DNA from: Mesorhizobium_K quangtriensis
GTDB lineage: Bacteria; Pseudomonadota; Alphaproteobacteria; Rhizobiales; Rhizobiaceae
Direction of reading: 5' to 3'
Length of the DNA stretch: 64,000 nucleotides
Assembly (NCBI RefSeq): GCF_040081925.1
Contig: NZ_JBEBMF010000004.1
Coordinates: 62,001-126,000, forward strand
In this document: positions 41,790 through 50,542 of the stretch, piece after piece
Position numbering within the stretch: position 1 is the first letter of the stretch
Layout of the letters: the number at the start of each line of letters is the position of its first letter
Made by a program: the position numbers and the translations under genes
Notes under the pieces: generated by a model
What the model was told of the DNA's origin: nothing
Databases searched by the model: none
What the model saw: only the letters and a program-made list of their open reading frames with translations

Positions 41790-43001
41790 CTAGCGCTTGA
41801 ACGCATAAAGATCGGCGTCCGCGTCTGTGCGACCGGCGAGCGCAGACGCGATAATCTCTGATGCGATCTGAGAATAGGTGATGCCGTTGCCACCATAGCC
41901 CATGACGGCATGGACACGAGGATGACGCGGGACGGCGCCGATATAGGGAAGACCCGTTGAAGTCGTGCCGAACGAACCGGCCCACGCGAATTCAGCTGTC
42001 GTGTCCAGCTTGGGAAAAAGCCGGCCAAGTTTTTCAGATAGTCGGGAAACCTTCGCCGCGATCAATGCGTCGCGCTGTTCTTCGTCGGAGAAGTCCTCGT
42101 CCTCGCCGCCGCAGATGACGCGGCCGTCGCGTGTGGCGCGCATGTAGAGATAAGGGTCGGATGCTTCCCAGATGAATGCTTCTTCTGGCCAGAGCTTCTT
42201 CGGCTGAGAGCGCGTTGCCATGGCCCATGTCGAGATGATCCGGTGTTTCGCAGCCGGCGCGATATCCAACAGTTCATAACCTGTGGCGAGAACCACGTGT
42301 GCCGCGCTGATCGTTGCGCCGCTGTCGGTCGCAATGGTGACCCCGTCGCGGCCAGTTTCGATCTTCACCGCTTCGACTGGCGCGAAAAGCTTTGCCCCAC
42401 GTTGGGCAGCTTTCAGCAGCAGCCCTGCGGTAAGTTGTCGAGGATCGAGCGTCAAGTTGCCGTGGCTGAGGATTGCACCGTCACGTTCAATGCCGAAGCG
42501 TTCGGCAAGCGGCTTCGGCGTGAGATGGAAAACCGATAGCCCAGCCTGCCTGCGGGCGGCGGCTTCCTCGGCCAAATCGCCAGGCCCAAGCACATTGCCT
42601 GCAAGATAGAGCGAAGCGCGGCGGTGCAGACCGCAAGAGATGTCGAGTTCCGTGATACGCGCAAACAGGCTTTCAATGGCAAGGCGCGATCGCCGCCACG
42701 CGCGCTCGGCATTCGTACGGCCTATCATCGGCGAAAGTTTCGTGAGCGGCTGGTCGACCTCGAATTGCACGAGCGCGGTTGTCGCGGAGGTCGAGCCCTT
42801 CATCGGACCGCGCCGATCGATGCAGACGACACTCATACCCTGCGCAGTCAGAGCCTCGGCAATCATCGCACCGCTGATGCCCATGCCGACCACTGCGACA
42901 TCGGCCTTCACGTCGCGTGTCAGCTTGCCGGCGGAAACCGACGGTGCCCGATAGGCAAACCAGACCGGACGTCCGGTCCTCAGATCCAGCTTGCGGCGCA
43001 T
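41790..43001 (-). CDS. FAD-dependent amino-acid/glycine-oxidase-type oxidoreductase (DAO family)
   Basis: A 403-residue flavoprotein. The FAD dinucleotide-binding loop VAVVGMGISGAMIAEAL is at about 35-51, followed by CIDRR (FAD ribose site), and the C-terminal GxxGxxG-like FAD closing segment (VMGYGGNGITYSQIASEII). It resembles OrdL/gamma-glutamylputrescine oxidase and related D-amino-acid oxidase-like enzymes; the substrate is undefined. No Rieske centre is seen at the C-terminus. Monocistronic. Confidence 0.87.
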   Translation of the reverse strand: MRRKLDLRTGRPVWFAYRAPSVSAGKLTRDVKADVAVVGMGISGAMIAEALTAQGMSVVCIDRRGPMKGSTSATTALVQFEVDQPLTKLSPMIGRTNAERAWRRSRLAIESLFARITELDISCGLHRRASLYLAGNVLGPGDLAEEAAARRQAGLSVFHLTPKPLAERFGIERDGAILSHGNLTLDPRQLTAGLLLKAAQRGAKLFAPVEAVKIETGRDGVTIATDSGATISAAHVVLATGYELLDIAPAAKHRIISTWAMATRSQPKKLWPEEAFIWEASDPYLYMRATRDGRVICGGEDEDFSDEEQRDALIAAKVSRLSEKLGRLFPKLDTTAEFAWAGSFGTTSTGLPYIGAVPRHPRVHAVMGYGGNGITYSQIASEIIASALAGRTDADADLYAFKR

Positions 43002-43224
43002 CAGAAACGTCTCCCCAGAAAGGCGAGCTTCAACGGAAATGGAGCGACGAGGTTCCGCGCGTCATGGTGCAACGGGGGAAGTCTTAGGCCAAAAGCGCTT
43101 TTTCACGCGTCCGGGTCATCATGGCTGCTTGTATCGGATGATAAAAATCCCATTTCACCCAAAGGGGACGGCAGCACCGACCCCTCCCGCATTCCATTCC
43201 TCCCAATCTGCAAGGACATCGAAC

Positions 43225-44268
43225 ATGGCACTGGCAAAAGGCTATGCTGCAACCGATGCGTCAAAACCGCTCGTTCCGTTCACCTTCGAAAGGCGCGAGC
43301 CGGACGATGACGATATCGTCATCGACATCAAATATGCAGGCATCTGTCATTCCGACATTCATCAGGCGCGCAACGAGTGGGGCAACTCCAGCTTCCCGAT
43401 GGTGCCTGGTCACGAGATCGCCGGAATCGTTACCGCAGTGGGCAAGAACGTCACCAGCTTCAAGGTCGGCGACCGCGCCGGCGTCGGCTGCTTCGTCAAT
43501 TCATGCACGACCTGCAAGACCCGCGACGTCGATCTCGAGCAGTACCTGCCTGGATTGATAGCGACCTACAATGGCTTCGAGGCCGATGGTGTTACGCCGA
43601 CTTATGGCGGCTATTCCGACCACATTGTCGTGAAGGAAGGCTACGTCATGTCGATCCCGGAGAGCATTCCGCTGGATGCGGCGGCGCCACTGATGTGCGC
43701 AGGTATCACCCTCTATTCTCCGCTGCGTCACTGGAAGGCCGGCCCGGGTAAGAAGGTCGCCATTGTCGGCATGGGCGGACTCGGCCATATGGGCGTGAAG
43801 CTCGCCCACGCGATGGGCGCCAACGTCACGGTTCTCAGCCAGTCTCTTTCAAAGAAGGAGGATGGGCTCAAGTTCGGCGCTGACGAGTATTACGCAACGA
43901 GCGATCCGGAAACATTCAAGACGCTCGCCGGCAGCTTCGACCTGATCATCTGCACGGTCAGCGCCGGCATCGACTGGAACGCCTACCTCGGACTGTTGAA
44001 GGTCGACGGCAGCATGGTTCTGGTCGGCGCACCTGAAAACCCGGTCCCGGTCCATGCATTCGCCTTGATTGCAGGCCGCAGGAGCCTTTCGGGTTCTGCC
44101 ATCGGGTCTATCAAGGAAACACAGGAGATGCTCGATTTCTGCGCCAAGCACGGCATTGCCGCCGACATTGAGGTGATCGACATCAAGGAAGTAAACGAAG
44201 CCTATGAACGCGTGCTGAAGAGCGACGTGCGCTACCGCTTCGTCATCGACATGGCGACCTTGAACTGA
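43225..44268 (+). CDS. Zinc-type NAD(P)-dependent alcohol dehydrogenase (YahK/CAD-like) lacking two structural-zinc Cys
   Basis: A 347-residue MDR-family enzyme resembling E. coli YahK. The catalytic zinc site is intact (C41 in AGICHSDIHQ, GHEIAG, and the later Cys in PLMCAGIT). The Rossmann loop is GMGGLGHMG (about 187-195). In the structural-zinc lobe the family pattern C-x2-C-x2-C-x7-C is broken: the first two Cys are kept (SCTTC) but the third is Arg and the fourth Leu (TRDVDLEQYLPG). It probably reduces aldehydes with NADPH. The ATG lies after CAAGGACATCGAAC. Confidence 0.88.
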   Translation: MALAKGYAATDASKPLVPFTFERREPDDDDIVIDIKYAGICHSDIHQARNEWGNSSFPMVPGHEIAGIVTAVGKNVTSFKVGDRAGVGCFVNSCTTCKTRDVDLEQYLPGLIATYNGFEADGVTPTYGGYSDHIVVKEGYVMSIPESIPLDAAAPLMCAGITLYSPLRHWKAGPGKKVAIVGMGGLGHMGVKLAHAMGANVTVLSQSLSKKEDGLKFGADEYYATSDPETFKTLAGSFDLIICTVSAGIDWNAYLGLLKVDGSMVLVGAPENPVPVHAFALIAGRRSLSGSAIGSIKETQEMLDFCAKHGIAADIEVIDIKEVNEAYERVLKSDVRYRFVIDMATLN

Positions 44269-44274
44269 CAGAGC

Positions 44275-44313
44275 GAAGGCGGCGGAGTGAAACTTCGCCG
44301 CCTTCTTTTTTTT
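44275..44313 (+). terminator. Rho-independent terminator after the alcohol dehydrogenase gene
   Basis: A perfect 10-bp stem (GAAGGCGGCG/CGCCGCCTTC, 11-nt loop) is followed by eight T residues. The T-run touches the convergent hemH stop. Confidence 0.92.
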
Positions 44314-45355
44314 ATACCCAGCCCTGCAATTCGCGACGCACCAGCGTCTCGATGACCTCCATGCCCTCGGCGCTATCGTTCAGGCATGGGATGTGTGCGA
44401 ATTTCTCACCGCCGGCGTGCAGGAACTCGTCGCGAACCTCGCGACCGATCTCGTCCAGTGTCTCGATACAATCGACCGAGAAACCGGGATTTACGATCGC
44501 GATAGACTTGACGCCCTCATGCGCCAGTCTTTCGACCGTCTTGTCCGTATAAGGTTGCAGCCACTCTTGCGCGCCGAAGCGCGACTGGAATGTGGTGATA
44601 AGCTGCTTCTCGTCCCATCCCAATTTTTCACGCAGCAACCGCGTCGTCTTTAAACAGTGGCAATGGTAGGGATCGCCCTTCTCGAAATAGGGCTTCGGGA
44701 TGCCGTGGTAGGACGCGATGACGAGCTCTGGCTGGAAATCGAGCGTCGCCAGGCTCGCCTCGATCGAGCGCGCCAGCGCGTCGATATAGACCGGCTCCTC
44801 ATAGTAGGGCGGCACCGACCGCACCGCTGGTGCATGCCGCATCGTCATCAGCGCACGGAAAAGCTGGTCGTTCGCCGTCGCAGTCGTTGTAGCGGAGTAT
44901 TGCGGGTAAAGCGGAAGCGTCAGTATGCGGTCGCAACCCTGATCGTAGAGGCTTTGCACGGCGCTCCTGGTTGATGGGCTGCCGTAGCGCATGCCCCATT
45001 CCACCCGGACATCGGGCAGATCGCCAATCGCCACCGCAAGCTTCTCGGCCTGGCTGCGCGTATAGGTGCGCAAGGGCGACTCGTCCTTCTCCGTATTCCA
45101 TATCCTGCGGTAGTTGGCGCCGGATTTGCTCGGCCGCGTTGTCAGGACGATGCCGTAGAGGATCGGATACCAGACCGCCTTGTTGAGTTCGATGACGCGC
45201 GGATCGGAAAGGAATTCGAGCAGGTATCGCCTCATCGACTTGTAATCGGTGCCATCTGGCGTCCCGAGATTTACCAGCAGAACGCCGATGCGGCGCGGCT
45301 TCACGGTTGGATGGCCTGCCGGGAGCATCGATGCCTTCTGGGTGTCGGTCGTCAT
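44312..45355 (-). CDS. hemH: Ferrochelatase
   Basis: A 347-residue enzyme that inserts ferrous iron into protoporphyrin IX, the last step of haem synthesis. The active-site His lies in ASYHGIPKPYFEKGDPYH, and LLVNLGTPDG marks the N-terminal Rossmann-like half. The C-terminal half shows NPGFSVDCIETLDEI. ATG at MTTDTQKAS was chosen for its purine-rich ribosome site; an earlier in-frame start would add 23 unrelated residues. Confidence 0.93.
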   Translation of the reverse strand: MTTDTQKASMLPAGHPTVKPRRIGVLLVNLGTPDGTDYKSMRRYLLEFLSDPRVIELNKAVWYPILYGIVLTTRPSKSGANYRRIWNTEKDESPLRTYTRSQAEKLAVAIGDLPDVRVEWGMRYGSPSTRSAVQSLYDQGCDRILTLPLYPQYSATTTATANDQLFRALMTMRHAPAVRSVPPYYEEPVYIDALARSIEASLATLDFQPELVIASYHGIPKPYFEKGDPYHCHCLKTTRLLREKLGWDEKQLITTFQSRFGAQEWLQPYTDKTVERLAHEGVKSIAIVNPGFSVDCIETLDEIGREVRDEFLHAGGEKFAHIPCLNDSAEGMEVIETLVRRELQGWV

Positions 45356-45531
45356 TCTCTTCTCTCTCGCCGGCGCGAAAGTAGTGGGAGAGGCAGGGGT
45401 TTCAAATGCCACCTCTGGCCGCACCCTCTCTCAGGCCGCTGATCTCCGCCCGGCTTTACAGACAAAGGTCGTGATAAGCAAAGGTCCGCCGAGTCAAGCT
45501 GGCAGACCTTCGATCTTGGAACGGGACGAAA

Positions 45532-47445
45532 TCAGCCGGCTGGCGGTATCGTCAGCGTCGAACCGATCGCAAGATGACGCGGCTTTACCCCAGGATTGGC
45601 CCCGGAGATAAGCCTCCACTTGGCGCCGTCTCCGTAGACTTTCTCGGCGATATCCCAAAGCGTGTCGCCGGCGACGATCGTATGCGCGCCCTCGGCCGAT
45701 CCAGCGGGTGGCACAGCGTCGATCGATGGCGGCGTCGCGGCAATGTCAGCCGATCCCGGCGGAGCTGGAACTGCGGGTTCCGCCGTCGCCGGCTCAGCAG
45801 GTGCAGGCTCGACAGGTGCAGGCTCGGCAGCCGCCGCAGCGGCAAGCGCGACGATACGCCCGTCGAGCTTCGGCGTGAAGGGCCGGTTCGCGGAGAGATA
45901 GTCCGCGACGACCTGCTCCAATCCTGGACCGTAGTCATAAGCGTTCTCGCCGTTTTCCGCGAAGATGGCATAGCCGTCGCCGCCCTTGCGCATGAAGTTG
46001 TTGGTAGCGGCGAGATAGGTCTTGCTGGGATCGAGCGGCGTCCACGCTCCGTTCTCCATAACTTCGACCGACTTGATGCGGCTGCCGGCTGGCGCGGTGG
46101 CGTCGAACGCGTACTTCAGCCCGGCCACCTGGGTGAAGCGTCCAGCCCCTTCCTCGATCTGGCTCGCCCCGTTCTCGAGCGCAGCCACGACGTCTTTGCC
46201 CGTAAGCTGGAAGGTGGAAAGCGTGTTCTGGAAAGGAAGCACGGTCAGCACCTCTCCCATCGTCACCACGCCCTGCTCGATGGAAGCCCTCAGGCCGCCG
46301 CCGTTCTGGAAGGCTATCGTCACGCCCTGCCCCTTCACGCGGTCGAGCATGGCGTCGGCGACGAGGTTGCCCATCTCGCACTCGCGGGCGCGGCAGTTTT
46401 CGCGGCTGCCGTCGATCGGCGCGGTCGTTTCCGATACTTCCTTCGCCTTCAGTTCCTCGATCGGCCCTGCAAGCTCCTTGACGCGGGCCAGCACGGTTGC
46501 GTCCGGCGTGATCGATTTGTCGAGCAGGATCGGATCGCCCTTGGCTTCCTTGACGACGCCATTGTCATCGAAGGTCACCGTGAACTCGCCAAGATATTTT
46601 GAATACGACGCAGCCTGCGTGACCGGAACCTTATAGCCCTCGGGGTTGTCGATCATCGTCGGGTAGGGCCCCTCGGCCTTGTCGTCCGTGTTCGACAGCA
46701 GCGAATGCGAGTGACCTCCGACCACCACATCGACGCCCGGGATTTTCGCAATCAACTCCTTGTCGCGCGGGTAGCCGACATGAGTCAGCGCGATGATCTT
46801 GTTAACCCCTTCCGCCTTCAGCCTTTCGACCTCGGCAGTGATCGTCGCGATGTCGTCCGCGATCGCGATATTTGGACCGGGCGAAGCGATTACCGGCGTA
46901 TCGTTTGTGACCGCCCCGACGATGCCGATCTTCTGGCCGCCGACATCGAGGACGACCGACGGTCTGATGCGATCACCGACCTTGGATTGTGCGTTTGCCT
47001 GGACGTTCGCCGAAAGCACGGGAAATGTGATTTCCTCGAGGAAAGGAACAAGCACCTCCTCGCCGTCGTCGAACTCGTGATTGCCGACGGTCATGGCGTC
47101 GAACTTCATCAGGTTCAGGAACTCGGCTTCGGCCTTGCCCTTGTAGGTGGTGTAGAAGAGCGACCCCTGGAAATTGTCGCCGCCGTTGAGCAGCAGCACG
47201 TTCTGTCCATCGAGCGCCTTGCGGCGATCGGCTACCGCCGTCACCAGCCTTGCCGCGCCGCCGAAACATTCGCCCTTGCCTTCTTCCTCTTCGGAACAGG
47301 TCGACTCGTATTTGTTGTTCGATTCAATGCGGCTGTGCCAGTCGTTGATGTGCAGGATGGTCAACGTGTAGTCCGCAAAAGAAGCGCCGGCGGAAAGGCC
47401 GAGCGCCGATGCCGACAGCGCAGCTATGGCGGCAAGTTTTCTCAT
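45532..47445 (-). CDS. Secreted 5'-nucleotidase/UshA-like phosphatase with C-terminal LysM domain
   Basis: A 637-residue exported protein. Signal peptide about 1-24; metallophosphatase domain about 27-290 with ILHINDWHS, LLNGGDNFQG, VGNHEFDDG and GGHSHSL (two-metal site); 5'-nucleotidase C-terminal domain about 330-510 (FQNGGGLRASIEQG, NNFMRKGGDGYAIF). An Ala/Pro/Glu-rich linker (about 540-585) leads to a LysM repeat (HTIVAGDTLWDIAEKVYGDG to LTIPPAG) that binds peptidoglycan. It likely dephosphorylates nucleotides in the periplasm while anchored to the wall. The CSEEEEGKGEC pair may form a disulfide. Confidence 0.88.
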   Translation of the reverse strand: MRKLAAIAALSASALGLSAGASFADYTLTILHINDWHSRIESNNKYESTCSEEEEGKGECFGGAARLVTAVADRRKALDGQNVLLLNGGDNFQGSLFYTTYKGKAEAEFLNLMKFDAMTVGNHEFDDGEEVLVPFLEEITFPVLSANVQANAQSKVGDRIRPSVVLDVGGQKIGIVGAVTNDTPVIASPGPNIAIADDIATITAEVERLKAEGVNKIIALTHVGYPRDKELIAKIPGVDVVVGGHSHSLLSNTDDKAEGPYPTMIDNPEGYKVPVTQAASYSKYLGEFTVTFDDNGVVKEAKGDPILLDKSITPDATVLARVKELAGPIEELKAKEVSETTAPIDGSRENCRARECEMGNLVADAMLDRVKGQGVTIAFQNGGGLRASIEQGVVTMGEVLTVLPFQNTLSTFQLTGKDVVAALENGASQIEEGAGRFTQVAGLKYAFDATAPAGSRIKSVEVMENGAWTPLDPSKTYLAATNNFMRKGGDGYAIFAENGENAYDYGPGLEQVVADYLSANRPFTPKLDGRIVALAAAAAAEPAPVEPAPAEPATAEPAVPAPPGSADIAATPPSIDAVPPAGSAEGAHTIVAGDTLWDIAEKVYGDGAKWRLISGANPGVKPRHLAIGSTLTIPPAG

Positions 47446-47552
47446 CTCACATCTCCCGGGCTGTTATGTGCGGGCGTCTTGTGCGCCTCCTGCGAACGCC
47501 GTCCGCCTCGCGTCGCGCGGATGTTCACACTCGTGCATCGCTGATGCAAGCG

Positions 47553-47581
47553 AAAAACCCGGCGCCATTGCAGCACCGGGC
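47553..47581 (-). terminator. Rho-independent terminator after the lipoprotein gene
   Basis: On the minus strand CCCGGTGC pairs with GCGCCGGG (one G-U), loop about 7 nt, followed by TTTTT. It ends the lipoprotein transcript before the nucleotidase gene promoter. Confidence 0.75.
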
Positions 47582-47640
47582 GAAGCGTACCCAGTCGATT
47601 TGCGCCAACCTGCGGTCAGGCCGGGTTGGCGGCGAGATCC

Positions 47641-48024
47641 CTACGCGCGCCGCGTCAGGACGAATTGCTGGCCAGCCGAACTGGTGCAGTTGAGCTGGTT
47701 GCCGGACACCAACAGGCAGTTGAAGCTGATCGGCGACTGGCGGATCAGCGAAGTGCCGGTGATCTGCACAGATGTCGGATTCGTGAGGATGTAGCTGCCT
47801 TCGGCGAGCTTCTGGCCGGTATCGGTTGCCACCGTGCTGAACATACCGCCCGAGATCGTGGAGAGGCCGGTCCCTTGGGCGTCGATCCAGGTGCCCTCGA
47901 CACCTGTCGGCGCCGGGCGAACGGCCGCACCGCCACCTCCCCCACCACCGCCAACGCAGCCGGCGAGGATGACAGACAGTGTGGCGACGGCGCCTGCCGA
48001 CAAACGCTTACGTGCAATCGTCAT
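47641..48024 (-). CDS. Small outer-membrane lipoprotein, hypothetical
   Basis: A 127-residue lipoprotein: signal peptide with lipobox LAGC (Cys about 23), then a Gly-rich spacer, then a beta-rich domain of about 85 residues (VEGTWIDAQGTGLSTISGGMF ... FNCLLVSGNQLNCTSSAGQQFVL) with a Cys pair. The fold resembles small barrel lipoproteins such as Omp10/inhibitor-I42-type proteins of rhizobia and Brucella, but this is only a resemblance. The start follows CGGAGGGACC. Confidence 0.75.
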   Translation of the reverse strand: MTIARKRLSAGAVATLSVILAGCVGGGGGGGGAAVRPAPTGVEGTWIDAQGTGLSTISGGMFSTVATDTGQKLAEGSYILTNPTSVQITGTSLIRQSPISFNCLLVSGNQLNCTSSAGQQFVLTRRA

Positions 48025-48078
48025 GTTGGTCCCTCCGGGAACAAGTACCTGTTTCCGACCCGTTTCTCTCAATCGCGT

Positions 48079-48095
48079 GATTTCGAAACGAAATC
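48079..48095. promoter_or_regulatory. Perfect inverted repeat upstream of the lipoprotein gene
   Basis: GATTTCG and CGAAATC separated by AAA, 55-71 bases upstream of the lipoprotein start. It could be an operator; no regulator is suggested by the sequence. Confidence 0.3.
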
Positions 48096-48122
48096 AAGGC
48101 GCGGCTTCGATAGCCGCGCCTT
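48096..48122 (-). terminator. Hairpin after the homospermidine synthase gene
   Basis: A perfect 11-bp GC-rich stem (AAGGCGCGGCT/AGCCGCGCCTT) with a 5-nt loop, followed on the minus strand by TTGATTTCG. It is a strong stem with a weak U tract and probably terminates hss. Confidence 0.7.
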
Positions 48123-48147
48123 GCAGCACAGGTCACTGTGACAACGT

Positions 48148-49593
48148 TCAATGCACGAGAACGTTGCGGAACTGCCAGGGATCTTCCTCGTCGATGTCCT
48201 CCGGGAATAGGCCGGGACGGCCTTCCAGCGGTGTCCAGGCCGTGTAGTGGCCTTCGACGGGACCGAGATAGGGAAGTTGCACTTCGAGACAGCGGCGGAA
48301 ATCCATCTCGTCGGCCTCCACAATGCCGGCTTCCGGATTGTCCAGCGCCCAGACCATTCCGGCCAGCACGGCCGAGGTCACCTGCATGCCGGTGGCATTC
48401 TGGTACGGAGCGAGCTTGCGCGCTTCCTCCAGCGACAGCCGCGAGCCATACCAATAGGCGTTCTTGTCGTGGCCATAGAGCAGCACGCCGAGTTCATCGA
48501 CGCCGTCGACCAGTTCGTTCTCGGTGAGAACATGATGCACAGGCTGCGCCTTGCCGCCGGCGCCGAACATCTCATGCAGCGACAGCACCGCGTCGTTGGC
48601 AGGGTGATAGGCGTAGTGGCAGGTCGGCCGGTACTTCACCTTGCCCTCCTTGCCGCGCACCGTGAAGAAGTCCGAGATGGAGATCGCCTCGTTGTGCGTC
48701 ACGAGGAAGCCGTACTGCGCGCCCGGTGTCGGACACCAGGTACGGACACGGGTGTTGGCGCCGGGCTGCTCGATATAGATCGCCGCCTTGCAGCCTTCCT
48801 TGTGCTTCTTCCCGTTCTTGGGCATCCATTTTTCGTGGGTACCCCAGCCAAGTTCGGCCGGCTGCAGACCCTCCGAGATGAAACCCTCGACCGACCAGGT
48901 ATTCCAGAATACGTTGAGCGGCTTCGGCTTCTTGGTGCGCTGCGTGTCGCGTTCCGCGATGTGGATGCCCTTGACGCCAGCCTTCTTCATCAGCTTCGCC
49001 CAGCCTTCGCGATCGTTCTGCGCCGGTTCCTTGAAGTCGTAGCCGAGGTCAGTCGCGAGATTGACCAGCGCCTGCTTGACGAACCAGGATACCATTCCGG
49101 GATTTGCGCCACAGGTCGAGACTGCGGTCGGGCCGCCGGGCTTGCGACGCTTCTCGGCGAGCAATGTCTCGCGCAGCGCGTAGTTCGTGCGGTCGGCATT
49201 ATCCATCTTGTCGTCGAAATAGAAACCGAGCCACGGCTCGACGACCGTATCGACGTAAAGCGAACCAAGCTGGCGGCAGAGCCGCATCAAATCGACCGAG
49301 CCAGTATCGACCGACAGGTTCACGCAGAAGGCCTGCCCGCCGCCATTTGTGAGCAGCGGCTTCAGCAGCTTCTTGTAGTTCTTCTTGGTCACAGCATCCT
49401 GGATGAAGGCGATACCGCGCTCGTCAAGCAGGCTCTTGTCCGCGTCGCTCGGGTCGATGACAACCATGCGCGACTTGTCGAACTTGAAATGGCGCTCGAT
49501 CAGGGGGAGGGTTCCTCGGCCGATCGACCCGAAGCCGATCATCACGATGGGGCCGGTGATCTCACCGTAAACGGGCCAGTTTTGCTCTGCCAT
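48148..49593 (-). CDS. hss: Homospermidine synthase
   Basis: A 481-residue saccharopine-dehydrogenase-fold enzyme. The NAD site is GPIVMIGFGSIGRGTLPL (about 14-31), and STCGANPGMVSWFVKQAL and HNEAISISDFF are family segments. It joins two putrescine molecules (or putrescine and spermidine) with NAD to make homospermidine, a main polyamine in rhizobia. Its putrescine substrate comes from the ornithine decarboxylase in this window. AAGGAG lies about 12 nt upstream of the start. Confidence 0.93.
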   Translation of the reverse strand: MAEQNWPVYGEITGPIVMIGFGSIGRGTLPLIERHFKFDKSRMVVIDPSDADKSLLDERGIAFIQDAVTKKNYKKLLKPLLTNGGGQAFCVNLSVDTGSVDLMRLCRQLGSLYVDTVVEPWLGFYFDDKMDNADRTNYALRETLLAEKRRKPGGPTAVSTCGANPGMVSWFVKQALVNLATDLGYDFKEPAQNDREGWAKLMKKAGVKGIHIAERDTQRTKKPKPLNVFWNTWSVEGFISEGLQPAELGWGTHEKWMPKNGKKHKEGCKAAIYIEQPGANTRVRTWCPTPGAQYGFLVTHNEAISISDFFTVRGKEGKVKYRPTCHYAYHPANDAVLSLHEMFGAGGKAQPVHHVLTENELVDGVDELGVLLYGHDKNAYWYGSRLSLEEARKLAPYQNATGMQVTSAVLAGMVWALDNPEAGIVEADEMDFRRCLEVQLPYLGPVEGHYTAWTPLEGRPGLFPEDIDEEDPWQFRNVLVH

Positions 49594-49693
49594 TTTGGGC
49601 GGCACTCCTTTGCTGTTGGTCCTGCACAAGGCTCAAAGCACAAGCATTTGTCATAATAAAGGGCCACGGTCACCGATTCTCCAGCTTTGGCTA

Positions 49694-49717
49694 ATAGATA
49701 GCCATTCAGCTATCTAT
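49694..49717. promoter_or_regulatory. Distal ArsR-type operator
   Basis: Perfect 9-bp inverted repeat ATAGATAGC/GCTATCTAT with a 6-nt spacer, about 40-63 bases upstream of the ArsR start. The half-site resembles that of the palindrome over the start codon. Confidence 0.7.
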
Positions 49718-49744
49718 CCTTGACTTTGGGATCGATGCTGATTT

Positions 49745-49768
49745 ATAGGTATCCAAATGGCTACCTAT
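49745..49768. promoter_or_regulatory. Proximal ArsR-type operator over the start codon
   Basis: ATAGGTATCC/GGCTACCTAT, 9 of 10 positions paired, 4-nt spacer. The start ATG lies inside it, so bound protein would block initiation as well as transcription. Confidence 0.7.
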
Positions 49769-50086
49769 CAAACCGATCTGCCAGCAATATTTGGGGCACT
49801 CTCCGACCAGACACGGTTCGCTGTCGTGGAGCGGCTGGCGAGAGGCCCGGCTGCCGTCTCCGAGCTGGCCGAGCCGTTCCCCATGGCCGGCCCGTCCTTC
49901 CTCAAACATCTGAAAGTCCTCGAGCAGGCTGGGCTTATCAAATCCAGCAAGCTCGGGCGCGTCCGCACGGTTCAGCTGGCGCCTGAAAGCATGCGCTCGG
50001 TCGAGGACTGGATTCGCGCGCATCGAAGCACTTGGGAAAAGCGGCTTGATATGCTTGGGCAGTTTCTTGAAAGGGACACGCAATGA
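49757..50086 (+). CDS. ArsR/SmtB-family regulator of an AHSA1-type gene
   Basis: A 109-residue winged helix (FGALSDQTRFAVVERLARGPAAVSELAEPF, then AGPSFLKHLKVLEQAGLIKSSKLGRVRTVQL). It lacks the Cys metal sites of ArsR/SmtB, so it is not a classic metal sensor; a Trp/His-rich C-terminus (EDWIRAHRSTWEKRLDML) is typical of the group paired with SRPBCC/AHSA1 proteins. The stop overlaps the next gene (ATGA). Two palindromes in its promoter suggest autorepression. Confidence 0.9.
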   Translation: MATYQTDLPAIFGALSDQTRFAVVERLARGPAAVSELAEPFPMAGPSFLKHLKVLEQAGLIKSSKLGRVRTVQLAPESMRSVEDWIRAHRSTWEKRLDMLGQFLERDTQ

Positions 50087-50535
50087 CCTCGCCAACGCAC
50101 GACAGTTTCACCATCGAGCGCATCTATCCCAACTGCCGCGAACATGTCTGGTCGGCATGGTCGACAGCGGCCAAGAAGGCGAAATGGTTTGGCGGCGAAA
50201 CTCACAGCATGGACTTTCGCGTGGGAGGCCGCGAAAGCGCCGCGTTCAATGACAAGATGGGCGAGCATGTCAATGAAACCCGCTATTTCGAGATCGTCGA
50301 GAATGAGCGGATCGTCATGGCCTATTCCATGGCCATGAATGGACGCGTCCACACTGTCTCTCTCGCCACCGTCCAATTCGCAGACAGGGATGGCGGCACC
50401 CGCCTCATCTTCACCGAGCAGATGTGCGTTATTCCACCGAGCGACGGCGTCGAAGGTCGCCGTCACGGCTGGGGCGAGCTTCTGGGCGGGCTGGAAAGCT
50501 TTCTCGTTTCCGACCGGCGAGAAACCTCGGCCTAG
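50083..50535 (+). CDS. SRPBCC/AHSA1-domain protein
   Basis: A 150-residue START-like domain protein (FTIERIYPNCREHVWSAWSTAAKKAKWFGG, then GTRLIFTEQMCV and the C-terminal helix GWGELLGGLESFL). Members bind hydrophobic ligands or modulate chaperones; no ligand is evident. Translationally coupled to the ArsR gene and very likely co-regulated. Convergent with the LacI gene. Confidence 0.88.
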   Translation: MTSPTHDSFTIERIYPNCREHVWSAWSTAAKKAKWFGGETHSMDFRVGGRESAAFNDKMGEHVNETRYFEIVENERIVMAYSMAMNGRVHTVSLATVQFADRDGGTRLIFTEQMCVIPPSDGVEGRRHGWGELLGGLESFLVSDRRETSA

Positions 50536-50542
50536 ATACCTT

